From assembly GCF_024139115.2 (NCBI RefSeq), contig NC_085141.1, positions 164,754,908 through 164,818,907 on the forward strand: a stretch of 64,000 nt of DNA. The letters are read 5' to 3'. The DNA comes from Armigeres subalbatus (lineage: Eukaryota; Arthropoda; Insecta; Diptera; Culicidae). The translations under genes were made by a program, and so were the position numbers. This document shows, piece by piece, positions 1-10,990 of this stretch. Under the pieces are notes generated by a model that was given only the letters and a program-made list of their open reading frames with translations, made no database searches and was not told the origin of the DNA. The stretch's first letter is position 1; every line of letters begins with the position of its first letter.

Positions 1-1290
1 CCCCGGGGAACCCGTAGCAGGGGACATTTCTGTTTTAGCGCCAAAACTGGTTGCTCGACGGGTAGTTTTTCATGGTTTTCTATCAGGAAGCGAGGTATGA
101 GTATAAAATGGACCATTGACGGCTTTGACCGCTTCCGGGACCTACGGATTGTCCCCGGGGAACCCGTAGAAGGGGACATTTTGTTTTAGCGCCAAAACTG
201 GTCGTTCGACGGATCGTTTTTCATGGTTTTCTGTCAGGAAGTGAGGTATGAGTATAAAATGGACAATTGATGACTTTGACCGCTTCCGGGACCTACGGAT
301 TGTCCTCGGGGAACCCGTAGAAGGGAACATTCCAGTTTTAGCGCCAAAACTGGTCATTCAACGGTTCGTTTTTCATGGTTTTCTATCAGGAAGCGAGGAA
401 TGAGTATAAAATGGATAATTGACGGCTCTGACCGCTTCCGGAACCTACGGATTGTCCCCGGGGAACCCGTAGAAGGGGACACTTATGTTTTAGCGCCAAA
501 ACTGGTCGTTCGACGGTTCGTTTTTCATGGTTTTCTATCAGGAAGCGAGGAATGAGTATAAAATGGATAATTGACGGCTCTGACCGCTTCCGGAACCTAC
601 GGATTGTCCCCGGGGAACCCGTAGAAGGGGACACTTCTGTTTTAGCGCCAAAACTGGTCGTTCGACGGTTCGTTTTTCATGGTTTTCTATCAGGAAGCGA
701 GGTATGAGTAAAAAATGGACAATTGACGTCTTTGACCGCTTCCAGGACCTACGGATTGTCCACGGGGAACCCGTAGAAGGGGACTTTTCTGTTTAACGCC
801 AAAACTGGTCATTCGATGGTTCGTTTTTCATGGTTTTCTGTCAGGAAGTGAGGTATGAGTATAAAATGGACCATTGATGACTTTGACCGCTTCCGGGACC
901 TAAGGATTGTCCCCGGGGAAACCGGAGAAGGATACTTTTCTGTTTTAGCGCAAAACTGGTCATTCGACGGTTCGTTTTTCATGGTTATCTATCAGGAAGC
1001 GAGGTATGAGTATAAAATGGACAATTGACGGCTTTGACCGCTTCTGGGACCTACGGATTGTCCCCGAAAAACCCGTAGAAGGGGACATTCTAGTTTTAGC
1101 GGAAAAACTGGTCATTAGACGGTTCGTGTTTCATGGTATTCTATCAGGAAGCGAGGTATGAGTTTGAAATGGACAATTGACGGCTTTGACCGCTTCCGGG
1201 ACTACGGATTGTCCCCGGGAAACCCGTAGAAGGGAACTTTCCAGGTTTGGCACCAAAGCTAGCCATTCAACGGTTCGTTTTTCATGGTCA
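1..1290 (+). repeat. ~152-bp satellite array, left (forward) half
   Basis: About eight and a half head-to-tail copies of a ~152-bp unit. The landmark CCCCGGGGAACCCGTAG starts at 1, 153, 304 (one base changed), 455 and 607, so the period is 151-153 bp. Each unit also carries a TTTTCATGGTTTTCTATCAG block and an AAAATGGACAATTGACGG block. Copies differ by scattered substitutions and small indels. Short open frames across the array are by-products of the repeat. The array begins at or before the window edge. Its orientation is opposite to the copies that follow 1291. Confidence 0.93.
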
Positions 1291-2665
1291 TTCGACGGTT
1301 CCCCGGGGACAATCCGTAGGCCATGGAAACGGTCAAGAACGTCAATTGTCCATTTTATAAGCATACCTCGCTTCCTGACAGAAAACCATGAAAAACGAAC
1401 CGTCGATTAACCAGTTTTTCCGCTAAAACTGGAATGTCCCCTTCTACGGGTTCCCCACGGACAATTCATAGGTCCCGGAAGTGGTTAAAGCCGTCAATTG
1501 TCCATTTTATACTCATACCTTGCTTCCTGATAGAAAACCATGAAAAACGAACCGTCGAATGACCAGTTTTGCGCTAAAACAGAAAAGTATCCTTCTACGG
1601 GTTCCCCGGGGACAATCCGTAGTCCCGGAAGCGGTCAAAGCCGTCAATGGTCCATTTTATACTCATAACTCGCTTCCTGATAGATAACCATGAAAACGAT
1701 CCGTCGAACGACCAGTTTTGGCGCTAAAACTGGAATGTCCCTTTCTACGGGTTCCCCGGGGACAATCCGTAGGTCCCGGAAGCGGTCAAAGCCGTCAATT
1801 GTCCATTTTATACTCATACCTCGCTTCCTGATAGAAAATCATCAAAAACGAACCGTCGAATGACCAGTTTTGCCGCTAAAACAGAAATGTCTCTTTATAC
1901 GGGTTCCCCGGGGACAATCCGTAGGTCCCGGAAGCGGTCAAAGCTATCAATTATCCATTTTACACTCATTCCTCGCTTCCTGATAGAAAACCATGAAAAA
2001 CGAACCGTCGAATGACCAGTTTTGGCGCTGAAACAGAAATGTCCCCATCTACGGGTTCCCCGGGGTCAATCAGTAGGTCTCGGAAGCGGTCAAAGCCGTC
2101 AATGGTCCATTTTATACTCATACCTCGCTTCCTGATAGATAACTTTGAAAAACGATCCGTCGAACGACCAGTTTTGGCGCTTAAACTGGAATTTCCCCTT
2201 CTACGGGTTCCCCGGGGACAATCCGTAGGTCCCGGAAGCGGTCAAAGCCATCAATTGTCCATTTTATACTCATACCTCGCTTCCTGATAGAAAACCATGA
2301 GAAACGAACCGTCGAACGACCAGTTTTGCCGCTAAAACAGAAATGTCCCCTTCTACGGGTTCCCCGGGGACAATCCGTAGGTCCCGGAAGCGGTCAAAGC
2401 TATCAATTGTCCATTTTACACTCATTCCTCGCTTCCTGATAGAAAACCATGAAAAACGAACCGTCGAACGACCAGTTTTGCCGCTAAAACAGAAATGTCC
2501 CCTTCTACGGGTTCCCCGGGGACAATCCGTAGGTCCCGGAAGCGGTCATAGCCATCAATGATCCATTTTATACTCATATCTCACTTCCTGATAGAAAACC
2601 ATGAAAAACGAACCGTCGAATGGCTAGCTTTGGTACCAAAACTGAAATGTCCCCTCTACGGGTTC
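1291..2665 (-). repeat. ~152-bp satellite array, right (inverted) half
   Basis: The same ~152-bp unit as in 1-1290, but reverse-complemented: it now reads GGGTTCCCCGGGGACAATCC, with TCGCTTCCTGATAGAAAACC downstream. About nine copies are present. The switch point is near 1285-1300, where CATGGTCATTCGACGG runs directly into the inverted GGTTCCCCGGGGAC. The two halves therefore form a large imperfect palindrome of arrays. This half has the same orientation relative to the tail (2666-3188) as the related array at 48741-51335 has to its own tail. Confidence 0.92.
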
Positions 2666-3188
2666 CCCGGGGGCACCACAGCGACTTCAGAATCCGTCTT
2701 TTTGGTTGGTTTTTCATTCTAGACGTGACAGAAGACTTCTGGAATGTAATCATAATGGAAGATCGGTCAAAAAGCTTGATTCAGATGAATTTGTGGCCTG
2801 GTCCCTTTTAAAACTCCCGATCGGCACCGATTCTAAACAAATGGCCATATCTCACTTGATACTGGTCCGATTTCGAATTTCAACATATGGTTCCAATCAG
2901 AAAGAGACCTACTTTATTTGTGGTTACTAATATTATTCTGTTTCTAACCACCACTTATCCTAATACCCACCACAAATTTACGGTTCTGAACCTACCTTCG
3001 AAAAACCCGGAATATCTCCGGTATCCGATGGCCATGGTCGGTTCCATGAAAATATGGTGAAACTACATTAAATTTCTAGTTCAGGCATCCCTGAATTGTC
3101 CAAATCGGATAATATTTGACATAGTTACAACACATCTAATTATGCCCAAAATTTGCCTATCCCAGTTATTTTGGACATCCCCTGTATA
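2666..3188 (+). repeat. Conserved non-satellite tail of the 152-bp satellite element (copy A)
   Basis: About 520 bp of single-copy-style sequence that follows the satellite. It is homologous along its whole length to 51336-51851, which follows the other 152-bp array. Shared landmarks in order include TTGGTTTTTCATTCT, AAATGGCCATATCTCACTTG, GTGGTTACTAATATTATTC, AAAAACCCGGAATATCTCCG and a terminal CATCCCCTGTATA. Read inward from the end, the terminus is TACAGGGGATG next to a TA. That resembles a TIR of a TA-targeting DNA transposon; this last point is inference. No coding potential is evident. Confidence 0.85.
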
Positions 3189-3199
3189 TCATTGACAGA

Positions 3200-3437
3200 C
3201 ATCAAGACAAAATTTTCAAAACGACTTATCTGCTTTTGTAAACAAAGATTCAAACGACGATTTGACGAATCTGATAGCTCTCCCACGCAAACTATCACCA
3301 TCAATAGGTAGGTGAAGGCTTCCGCTACCTGTTAATGGTGTTGGTTTGCGTGGGAAAGCTATCAGATTCGTCAAATCGTCGTTTGAATATTTGTTTACAA
3401 AAGCAGATAAGTCGTTTTGAAAATTTTGTCTTGACAT
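3200..3437. mobile_element. Hairpin MITE with ~95-bp inverted arms
   Basis: Arms at about 3200-3293 and 3342-3437 are near-perfect reverse complements; the outer parts both contain CAAGACAAAATTTTCAAAAC. A ~48-bp loop separates them. Nothing in it codes. It sits exactly between the tail of the satellite element and the broken LINE reverse transcriptase, and probably marks the breakpoint that removed the LINE 5' part. I could not define a convincing target-site duplication, so the superfamily is unassigned. Confidence 0.85.
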
Positions 3438-3449
3438 GTTCCCAAAATA

Positions 3450-4270
3450 GTGAAGAATAACCCTCCCCACGCACCGTGGCAAACAAGTGGTCTGCGACGA
3501 CTGAAGTCGTATAAAAGAGCAGCGTTAAGGAAGTTCTCAAAGTACCGTACATTGTCACTGAAACGGCACTATGCACAAATCAATCACGAATACAAACGGA
3601 CTGCCAAAAGTTGCTTCTCGCAGTATCAGCGTGGACTGCAAAGGAAGTTGAAAACACATCCTAAAAAGTTCTGGAAGTACGTAAAAGAGCAACGTAATGA
3701 ATCTGGCCTTCCTTCGCGAATGACGCTTAACGGAATTTTGGCGTCTAATTCTCAGGACATCAGTAGACTGTTTGCAGAAAAATTCGCCAGTGTTTTCAGC
3801 AATGAAAGATTATCAGAAGACCAAATACGAAATGCTATGAGCTCCGTTACTATCTCCGGCCAAGCTATGAGCATGGTTGATATCAATTTTGAAATAGTTC
3901 GCGAAGCTGCATTGAAACTGAAAGCATCCTACAACCCCGGACCAGATGGAATTCCTTCCGTATTTCTGAAGACGCACATCGATGGCATTATTACTCCGTT
4001 AGTCCATGTTTTCCAACTTTCGATTACGTTAGGAATTTTTCCGTCTTGTTGGAAGATAGCGCACATGTTCCCTGTTCATAAGAAAGGTAACAGACCGGAC
4101 GTTGCAAATTACCGTGGTATCACCTCATTGTCTGCTGTTGCTAAGTTGTTCGAGCTAGTCATCATGGAACGTCTACTCGCCCATTGTAAATCATACATTA
4201 GTGACGACCAACATGGATTTATGCCCGGACGTTCCACTGCTACAAATCTTTTGTGCCTTACCTCCTACAT
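3450..4270 (+). pseudogene. Non-LTR retrotransposon reverse transcriptase, N-terminal part (Jockey/CR1-like LINE), interrupted
   Basis: The open frame gives a ~270-residue segment typical of the region between endonuclease and reverse transcriptase and of the first RT motifs: FWKYVKEQRNESGLPSRMTL, then YNPGPDGIPSVFLK, FPVHKKGNRPDVANYRGIT and DQHGFMPGRSTATNLL. These correspond to the fingers and early palm of LINE RTs. The endonuclease domain is missing; the sequence starts next to the hairpin element at 3200-3437. The frame is broken after LLCLTSYI by the hAT insertion at 4271, and the rest of the RT resumes at 6652. I assign it to the Jockey/CR1 side of non-LTR elements on motif style; the exact family is not certain. 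It is not functional. Confidence 0.88.
4263..4270. repeat. Left 8-bp target-site duplication (TCCTACAT) of the hAT element
   Basis: TCCTACAT directly precedes the left TIR, and the identical octamer follows the right TIR at 6644-6651. Eight-base duplications are characteristic of hAT transposons. Removing the insertion plus one copy of the octamer joins the LINE RT frame exactly. Confidence 0.95.
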
Positions 4271-4691
4271 CAGCGGTTCTCAACCTGGGGTACATGTACC
4301 CCCGGGGGTACTTTCGCTGACCCCAGGGGGTACCTCGGACGAAATTGCGTAATGGCGGACGAACTACAATTCTAATTTAAAAAAAACTATTGGTAAAATT
4401 TTAATAATTGTATAAATTTATATTCCAAGACTTTAAATTGAACATAATTTGCATAGCAATTAGTAAATTAAAACATATCGAACCATGTCCACCACAGCCA
4501 ACACAGTGTATGAAGGACCGTGGTACAAAAGATCAAAGATATCTTCAAAAACAATCTACTTATATACTTCTTAACTAAAATATTAAATTTGAAGGTTCAG
4601 AAGCCTTGAGGCATAAGGATTTTTTTTTTCAAAAAGAAATCTTGGTAGCTTATCTTCATCTTCGTAAATCTTCATCTACGCGGTTCGAAAG

Positions 4692-4725
4692 CATTCTTCC
4701 ATTCTTCCATTCTTCCATTCTTCCA
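4692..4725 (+). repeat. Short 8-bp microsatellite (CATTCTTC)n
   Basis: About four perfect copies of CATTCTTC lie inside the hAT element, next to TCTTCATCTTCG-type imperfect repeats. Confidence 0.8.
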
Positions 4726-4804
4726 ATATTAAATTTGTAGTTTAGGATTAAGGCTTTTATCAAAAAAAAAAAAATGTTGGAAGTCTTCTTCTACGCGGTT
4801 CAAA

Positions 4805-6540
4805 AGCCTCATTGCAAGACCCCTTCAAGAGACTTGGAAAACTCCTTTTGAGGGGCTCAGAATTCTTCTTTCAGCCAGCCCCCTTTCAGGTGGTTCGGAA
4901 GCCTCTTTTCGAAAGAGTCGGAAGCAGCCTTTCAAGTTGCTCGGAAACTTCCTTTAAAGGGGGTCCGCATTCTATCTTCGAGAAGCTTGGAAGCCTATTT
5001 TTAAAAGGCTCAGCATCGTTATTTCAAAAGGCTCGAAATTCCCCTTTCATTAGGCTCGAAAGCCTCCTTTTAAGAGCCCCCCCCCACTTAAGAGAGGCTC
5101 CAAATTCTTTCAGCCAATCCCCACAAGTGGTTCGGAGGCCTATTTCCAAAATGGTCGGAAACCCAGTTTCAAGAGGCTCAGAAGCCCCTTTTCAAGGGGC
5201 TCAGAAGCCCACTTTCAAGAGACTCGGAAAACCTCTTTCAAGTGGTTCGGAAACTTCTTTTCGAAGGGCTCGGAATTCTTCCTTGGAGAAGCCCACAAGT
5301 GGTTCGGAGGCCTATTTTCACAATGGTCGGAAACCCAGTTTCAGGAGGCTCAGAAGCCCCTTTTTCAAAGGGCTCAGAAGCCCACTTTCAAGAGACTCGG
5401 AAACCCCCTTTCAAGTGGTTCGTAAACTTCCTTTCGAAGGGCTCAGAATTCTTCCTTGGAGAAGCTTGGAAGCCTAAGGCTAAGCAACGTTATTTTAAGA
5501 TGCTCTATGCCTCCTTTGAAGAGACTCGAAAACCGAATTCTTCTTTCAGTCAGCCCCCTTTGAAGTGGTTCAGAAGCCTCTTTTCGGAAGCTCCCTTTCA
5601 AACCAGATAGGAAGCCCTCATTCAAGAGGCTCAGATGCTCTTTTTAAGAGGGTCACAATCCCCTTTTTTCCAGATGGTTTGAAGCCCTCTTTCAAAATAC
5701 CCAGAAGCCCCCTTTAAAGAGGCTCGGAAGCCCACTATCAAGTGGCTCAGAAACCCAATCAAGGGGCTCGGGTTTCTTTGCTCAAGAAGCTTTGAAGCCT
5801 ATTTTCAAAAGGCTCAGCAACGGCTGAAAACCACCTTTCGAAGGGGCTCAGAATTCTTCTTTCAGTCAGACCCCTTTCAAGTGGTTCGAAAGCCTCTTCA
5901 CGAAATGGTCGGAAGCCTTCTTTCAAGAGGCTCAGAAGCTCACTTTCAAGGGCTTGGAAACCCCCTTTCAAGTGACTCGAAAACTTCCTTTAGAGGGGCT
6001 CGGAATTCTTTCTTCGAGAAGCTTAGAAACCTGCATTGAAAAGGCTCAGAAATGTCATTTCAAGATGCCCAAAGCCTCATTTCAAGAGGCTGGGAAAACC
6101 CTTTTTCATGAGGCTCGGAAGCCTTCTTTTAAGGGGCTTAGAATCCTCCATTCGAGGGGCTCGGAATCCTTTTAGCCAACAATCACGAGTGGCTCGGAAG
6201 CCGCTTTTCAAAGGGGTCGGAAGCCCAATTTCAAGATGCTCAGAAGCCCCCTTTCAAGTGTCTCGGAATTTTCCTTTCGAGTGGCTCGGAATTCTTCTTT
6301 CAAGAAGTCAACTTTCAAACGGCTCAGCAACGTCATTTCAAGATCCTCAAAGCCTCCTTTCAAAAGGCTCGAATGATCCCTTTCATGTGGCTTGGAAGCC
6401 TCCTTTTGAAAGCCTCGGAAACTCCCTTTTGAGGGGCTCGGAATTATTCTTTCAAAAGGCTTGGAAGCCTACTTTCAAAAGGGTCAGAAACTTCATTTCA
6501 AGAAGCTCAAAAGTCTCTTTTCAATAGGTTCGAAAGCACT
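4805..6540 (+). repeat. Degenerate ~23-24-bp minisatellite inside the hAT element
   Basis: Successive blocks resemble CTCGGAAGCCCCCTTTCAAG with a period of about 23-24 bp, strongly diverged. There is an additional longer-period duplication of about 171 bp: CCACAAGTGGTTCGGAGGCC starts at 5121 and recurs at 5292. The frames of 122-221 codons across it are low-complexity and recur in several phases, so I do not treat them as genes. The satellite lies wholly inside the TIRs and so would move with the element. Confidence 0.85.
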
Positions 6541-6643
6541 CTATGAGATAATCTTATGAGTTACGGTTATTAAAATAGGGGGTACCTCAATGAATACAAA
6601 CACATGAAGGGGTACCTCTCAAGAAAAAGGTTGAGAACCGCTG

Positions 6644-7215
6644 TCCTACATCAATAGCAGCATGGTGGATCGCAGTCAAACGGACGTTATCTATACCGAC
6701 CTAACAGCAGCCTTTGACAAATTGAATTACCGCATAGCTATTGCTAAACTGGATCACCTCGGAATCAATGGTTCTCTCTTGCGATGGTTCCAGTCGTATT
6801 TAACCGGTCGCAGCCTTACCGTGGTTATTGGAGATCATCAGTCGAACCATTTTGCCGCTACCTCAGGCATTCCTCAGGGTAGTCACGACGCCATTCTAAC
6901 AATCAAAGGACCACGGCTCTGCTATGCAGACGACCTCAAACTGTATCTCCGAATTTGTTCCATTGAAGACTGTCACTCTCTCCAACGCCAACTGGATGCC
7001 TTTGCAAGTTGGTGCGTGCGTAACCGAATGGATGTTAACCCATCTAAATGTTCAGTAATCTCTTTCTCGCGGAAAAAGGGAAACAATAATTCACAAGTAT
7101 ATCTTGTATGACACAGAACTTGAACGAGTCAATCAAGTTAAGGATCTGGGAGTTATTCTAGATTCAAAACTCACCTTTAAGCAGCATGTTTCCTACGTGG
7201 TCAGTAGACTGGCCC
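6644..7215 (+). pseudogene. Non-LTR retrotransposon reverse transcriptase, C-terminal part (continuation of 3450-4270)
   Basis: The frame resumes with VIYTDLTAAFDKLNYRIAIA, the palm motif with the first catalytic Asp. IPQGSH and the catalytic YADD (6922-6933, YADDLKLYLR) follow. Between IPQGSH and DAILTIKGPRL about 15 residues usually present in the family (the LGPLIF-like stretch) are missing, which is an in-frame deletion. After FSRKKGNNNS the frame stops near 7111; the expected continuation (ERVNQVKDLGVILDSKLTF) is readable in another frame up to about 7205, so there is a frameshift around 7095. The thumb and 3' end are absent. A dead fragment. Confidence 0.88.
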
Positions 7216-8199
7216 AGGAAACAAAAAGTTGTCTAATTCCACGGGGCACCCCCCAGGATTGTGTCTTTGGGTGAGAAAATCAATCTCTGAAAATTTCAGC
7301 TCAATCGCTTGTTGCATAAGTTGGCGCATTTGATTTGAAGTTTGTATGGGGATTTCAGCCAAAATGTATAGGAAAATGCACATCCGTCACTCATGCGATC
7401 TGGAAATTGGTTCTGATTGCTCGATTGACCTCAGAATTGCAAAAACGGCAGTTGGTATGCTACAGAACATTTTCACAGAACATTGTATGATGATTAAATG
7501 AACTTTTATATAGGTTTCGGCCACGAAGCCACAAGCCACGAAGATCATCACGACCTGATACAAGTGCGATGAAAGTATCGGAGAAGCAGCCCACATAGAC
7601 AAGCCCATTTGCTCATTTGTTGGAGACAAAGAAAGCCTTTGTAAAACAAGTCAAAATGCATAATCAGCACCAGTACCCCCGCAATGGAGCTTTTCGAAAA
7701 TGAATTTATCATGGAGTGTATCCTCCTGAATCTTTATTGTTGTTAACATTTACTTCTCAAAGTTGTTACACTTTTGGAGTTCAATTCAATTGAGCAGTTA
7801 CAATTGTTTCCTTTCAATGGAGAAATCCGGAGATAAAGCTGATATTTTGTGTTCAAATGTAAGTAAACCTAGCAAGAGCATAAACTCAAAGTAGTGGAAA
7901 TAATCTCTTCGAGTTAAAGTCGAAAACAATTAGAATTCTGCAAACTTTCAGGGAGGCTCAAAATAGTATGGAAAAAACATATTTATTTTTTTAATGGGCC
8001 GCCCTCTTATTCCGTTCTATTTGATGCCCTAAAGCTCTGGACGAAATTTCAGCCAAATCGGTCAACGTTTGGGCGGTGCTAAAACTGGAAGTTTATATGG
8101 AAAAATATATGGAGGAACATCGAAAAACAGTAATGTGCATTTAGATGCACCATTCACGATGAAGATCTATTATGCTCATTCAGTTCTTGCAAAATTTGA
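7216..8199. other. Non-coding, probably old repeat-derived sequence
   Basis: No convincing gene. Open frames are short (60-80 codons) and without recognisable domains. Phrases such as GAAATTTCAGCCAAATCGGT look like repetitive DNA, but I cannot define element borders. Confidence 0.5.
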
Positions 8200-8870
8200 T
8201 ACAGAAGGAATTGGTCAATTGTGAAAAATCTCATTTTTCTTTTTCCTGGACCGCGCTTCAAGATGCAGCCAAAATTTAACTGAAGTTTGTGGTTCCTTAT
8301 GATCGAAAGAAAAGAACCAAAAATTAACTGAAGTTTGTGGTCCCTTATGGTCGAAAGCGAAGAAATATTTGAAAAAATTGGAACGTGGCTTTGTAATCCA
8401 AAAGTTTGTTTGGAGTCCTGAAGATGTTTAAAATTTTTTTTTCTGGAACGTACAAGATGCAACCAAAATTTAGGTACTGAAGTTTGTGGTCCCTTATGAT
8501 CGAAAGAGAAGAATTTTATGAAAAAAAATTGGAACCCGGCTTTGTAATCCAAAATTTTGTTTACTCCAGAAGAAATTGATCAGTTTTGAAAAATCTGATT
8601 TTTCTTTTTCCTAGACCGCGTTTCAAGATGTAACCAAAAATAAAGTTTGTGGTCCCTTATGATCGGGAGTGAAGAAGTTTTTGGAAAAACTCCAAAAAAA
8701 CTTTAGTTTTGGATTGCAAAACCCTGTTTCAAAGCAGCTTTTCAATCCAAAACCAAAGTTTGTATGGCGTTCTGGAAATGGTCAGTCTGAAAGAAATTGA
8801 TCGGAATCGAAATTTTCTATTTAGCTCTATTTAGCTTCTATTTTAGCTCGTGCTTCAAGAGTTTGGGGTC
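8200..8870 (+). repeat. Diverged tandem duplications containing GGTCCCTTATGATCGAAAG
   Basis: At least four related blocks recur: TTGTGGT(T/C)CCTTATGATCGA-type motifs near 8296, 8336, 8487 and 8650, and a block with TTTTTCTTTTTCCTGGACCG near 8231 that returns in altered form near 8597. Spacing is irregular. No coding potential beyond low-complexity frames. Confidence 0.65.
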
Positions 8871-9329
8871 CCTAAAGGAACAAAGCAGAAGCATGTACAA
8901 TACATTGAAGACGGCCTCTCTGTTGAGGATGATATACGTATCTGTAAAGTTATAATCATGTGATGGAATTAAATGGGATAGTACTAACTCATCTAATGAC
9001 TAGTGATTCAATATGAAATAAGAACTAAATGCTGCTAATATTCTGCGGCCTGCTTCAAAAGATCAAAGTAGCTGTGCAGCCCATGATAGTATGCATGCTG
9101 GGAACAACTGATCTGGAACACCCTTTCTTGCATATTTGTATTGTAAAGCATATCGTTTGAACAGCATAGCCATGATAGGATGCTAACCGAAATCCGTCCA
9201 CCTCACAAAATATCGATAAATTAACCCTTCCAGGACCAAATTTTCCTAAGCAGTATTACCCAGTAAGTTTGATATATTCCATTTGTTTTAGTGATTAATA
9301 ATGGAGAAATGACAGGACAAGTTGAAAAA
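8871..9329. other. Unannotated AT-rich sequence
   Basis: No gene, TIR or SINE signature found in this stretch. It leads directly into the ~155-bp satellite. Confidence 0.45.
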
Positions 9330-9589
9330 TATTTTTTCGGGATGTACTAGATCATCCATACTGACCTTGAGGCCAGTACTTGCAATCAACAGCCACGGCA
9401 CTAGCTTTTCTCGCTCCTAGAAGCTTGGAATTATGTTCAACCATATCCATAACATATTCCTAAGGAACAAGAGACATGGTCAGATGGTTTTGGGATATCC
9501 TGGGTTCCAAACCGTCCTTGAGTTCAGAACATGCATTCTGCAGCCACGGCATTAGCTTCTTTCGCCACTAGAAGCTTGGATATGTATTA

Positions 9590-10135
9590 ACCCCAGTGTT
9601 TGGGAGCTGGCCCTCCACCTCCGATGTGGACTGTATCTTTTTAGTGGCTTGTCAAAGCGATCCTGAGGGCTGAGATGGACACAATCTTGGGCGACGGATT
9701 AGGATTTTATTCGTGGGTTTTGGGTTGGCTTCGTCTTTTACACATTTCCACATTTATTTGCTTTAGGTCCATAGCACATTACACATCACATTACATTGAC
9801 TTATTAAACACACTTTATTTAACAGAAACTACATTTATTCTACTTAAACACTACACATATATTTTGGATTTATTTCCTCGGAAATTCGAACCCTGTCCGA
9901 TCCATTCAATGGCTAGTAGGAAACTCTCCCTCAAAGGATGGCGCCGTCGCTGCGCCGAAACCTCTTCAAGATGGGTGGTTACGCAAACCACCCAGTGCAT
10001 GCTCCGCCGAGGGGTGCGTCGATCTAATAACCGAACACCCAGTAATATTTTGGTTTTACAAAGGTTTTAAGGCACTCTTGTAGAGCACATAATGGTCGTC
10101 AAGAGCGTTATAAACCGAAAAATATTACTTGGTAA
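9590..10135. other. Unidentified insertion in the ~155-bp satellite, with a terminal hairpin
   Basis: The satellite stops after GGATATGTATTAACC and resumes at AACCATGTCCAT, so about 540 bp of unrelated sequence lies between. A 131-codon open frame (9675-10070, plus) matches nothing I recognise and has a repeat-like composition. The right side contains an imperfect hairpin: CCAGTAATATTTTGGTTTTA (from 10039) pairs with TAAACCGAAAAATATTACTTGG (ending about 10132). The left end begins CCAGTGTTTGGG, only weakly similar to the right end, so I cannot call TIRs. It could be a solo fragment of a larger transposon. Confidence 0.45.
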
Positions 10136-10310
10136 ACCATGTCCATACAATCTCCAGAAAACCAGGATGTATGGCAAGATGGTTTTCGGATATCCCGGGT
10201 CATCCAAACCGTCCTTAAGTTCATTATTTGCGATCTACAACCAGCACTCTAGCTTCCTTCGTCGCTCCAAGCTTGGATATAGCAACCATATCAATAACAA
10301 ATTCAAGAAA

Positions 10311-10425
10311 TCGTCTAATACGAGTTAAGTAACTCCATTTAATTCCACCATTATAATAATTGGTGGAATTAAAAGGAGTTACTTAACTCGTCTTAGACGA
10401 TTGAATACATTCCACTAAAAGAGCC
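10311..10425. mobile_element. Palindromic hairpin element (family with tail CATTCCACTAAAA)
   Basis: Left arm 10311-10350 and right arm 10361-10400 are complementary over 40 nt with two mismatches, around a 10-nt loop TTATAATAAT. The right arm is followed by GAATACATTCCACTAAAAG. The same tail follows a different hairpin at 59309-59358, so both belong to one family. It lies within the ~155-bp satellite. Confidence 0.8.
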
Positions 10426-10990
10426 TAAATATTTTTTCTGAAATTCAAGAAGATCAGGAGACATGGTCAGATGGGTTTGGGATATCCTGGGTCATCGAAA
10501 CCGTTCTTGAGTTCAGAACTTGTGATCTACAATCACGAAACTAGTTTTTTCGGCACTAGAAGCTTTAGTATGTAAACATGGTCAGATGGTTTTGGGACAT
10601 CCTGGGTTTTTCAAACCGTCCTTAAGTTCAGAACTTGCAATCTACAGCCACCACTCTAGATTTTTTCGTCGCTTCAAGCTTGTATATGTATTCAATCACA
10701 TCCATCATATATTTGTGAAGAACAGGGGACATGGTTAGATGGCTTTGGGATATCCTGAGTCATCCAAACTGTCCTTGAGTGGTTCAGAACTTGCGATCTA
10801 CAGCCACGACACTAGCTTTTCTCGACACTATAAGCTTGGATATGTATTCAAGCATGTCCATAACATATTCCAGAAGACCAGGAGATATGATCAGATGGTT
10901 TTGGGACATCATGGGTCATCAAAACCGTCTTTGAATGGAGAACTTGTGATCCACAGCAGCAGATTTTCCAGGTAGCCACAAGCATATAAA

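Larger units (their letters stand above)
4271..6643. mobile_element. Non-autonomous hAT-superfamily element, 2373 bp, with internal minisatellite
   Basis: Perfect 16-bp terminal inverted repeats CAGCGGTTCTCAACCT (4271-4286) and its complement (6628-6643) are flanked by the 8-bp duplication TCCTACAT. The CAGNGGTTCTCAACC terminus plus 8-bp target duplication is diagnostic of hAT elements. Subterminal GGGGTACC-type motifs occur near both ends (for example around 4290-4335 and 6580-6618). No transposase frame is present. The interior is an AT-rich part (4350-4800) followed by a degenerate minisatellite (4805-6540). It must be mobilised in trans if at all. It inserted into the LINE RT after that LINE had integrated. 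Confidence 0.93.
9330..10990 (+). repeat. ~155-bp satellite array, left half, interrupted
   Basis: Repeated unit with the core CATGGTCAGATGGTTTTGGG, followed by ATCCTGGGTCATC, AACCGTCCTTGAGTTCAGAA, CACTAGCTTTT and AAGCTTGGATATGTATTC. Cores are seen near 9477, 10170, 10462, 10576, 10730 and 10886, giving spacings of about 114 and 154-156 bp where the array is uninterrupted. It is broken by an unidentified insertion (about 9590-10135) and a hairpin element (10311-10425). The reverse complement of this unit forms the array at 11220-12335. Confidence 0.85.

Noticed and set aside
2666..3188. Helitron 3' end
   Set aside because: The tail does not end in CTRR and there is no short terminal hairpin just before the end. 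The TA-TACAGGGGATG terminus fits a TIR better.
9675..10070. 131-codon open frame as a host gene
   Set aside because: It lies in an insertion within a satellite, has no recognisable domain and no start or splice context. The frame is probably chance.
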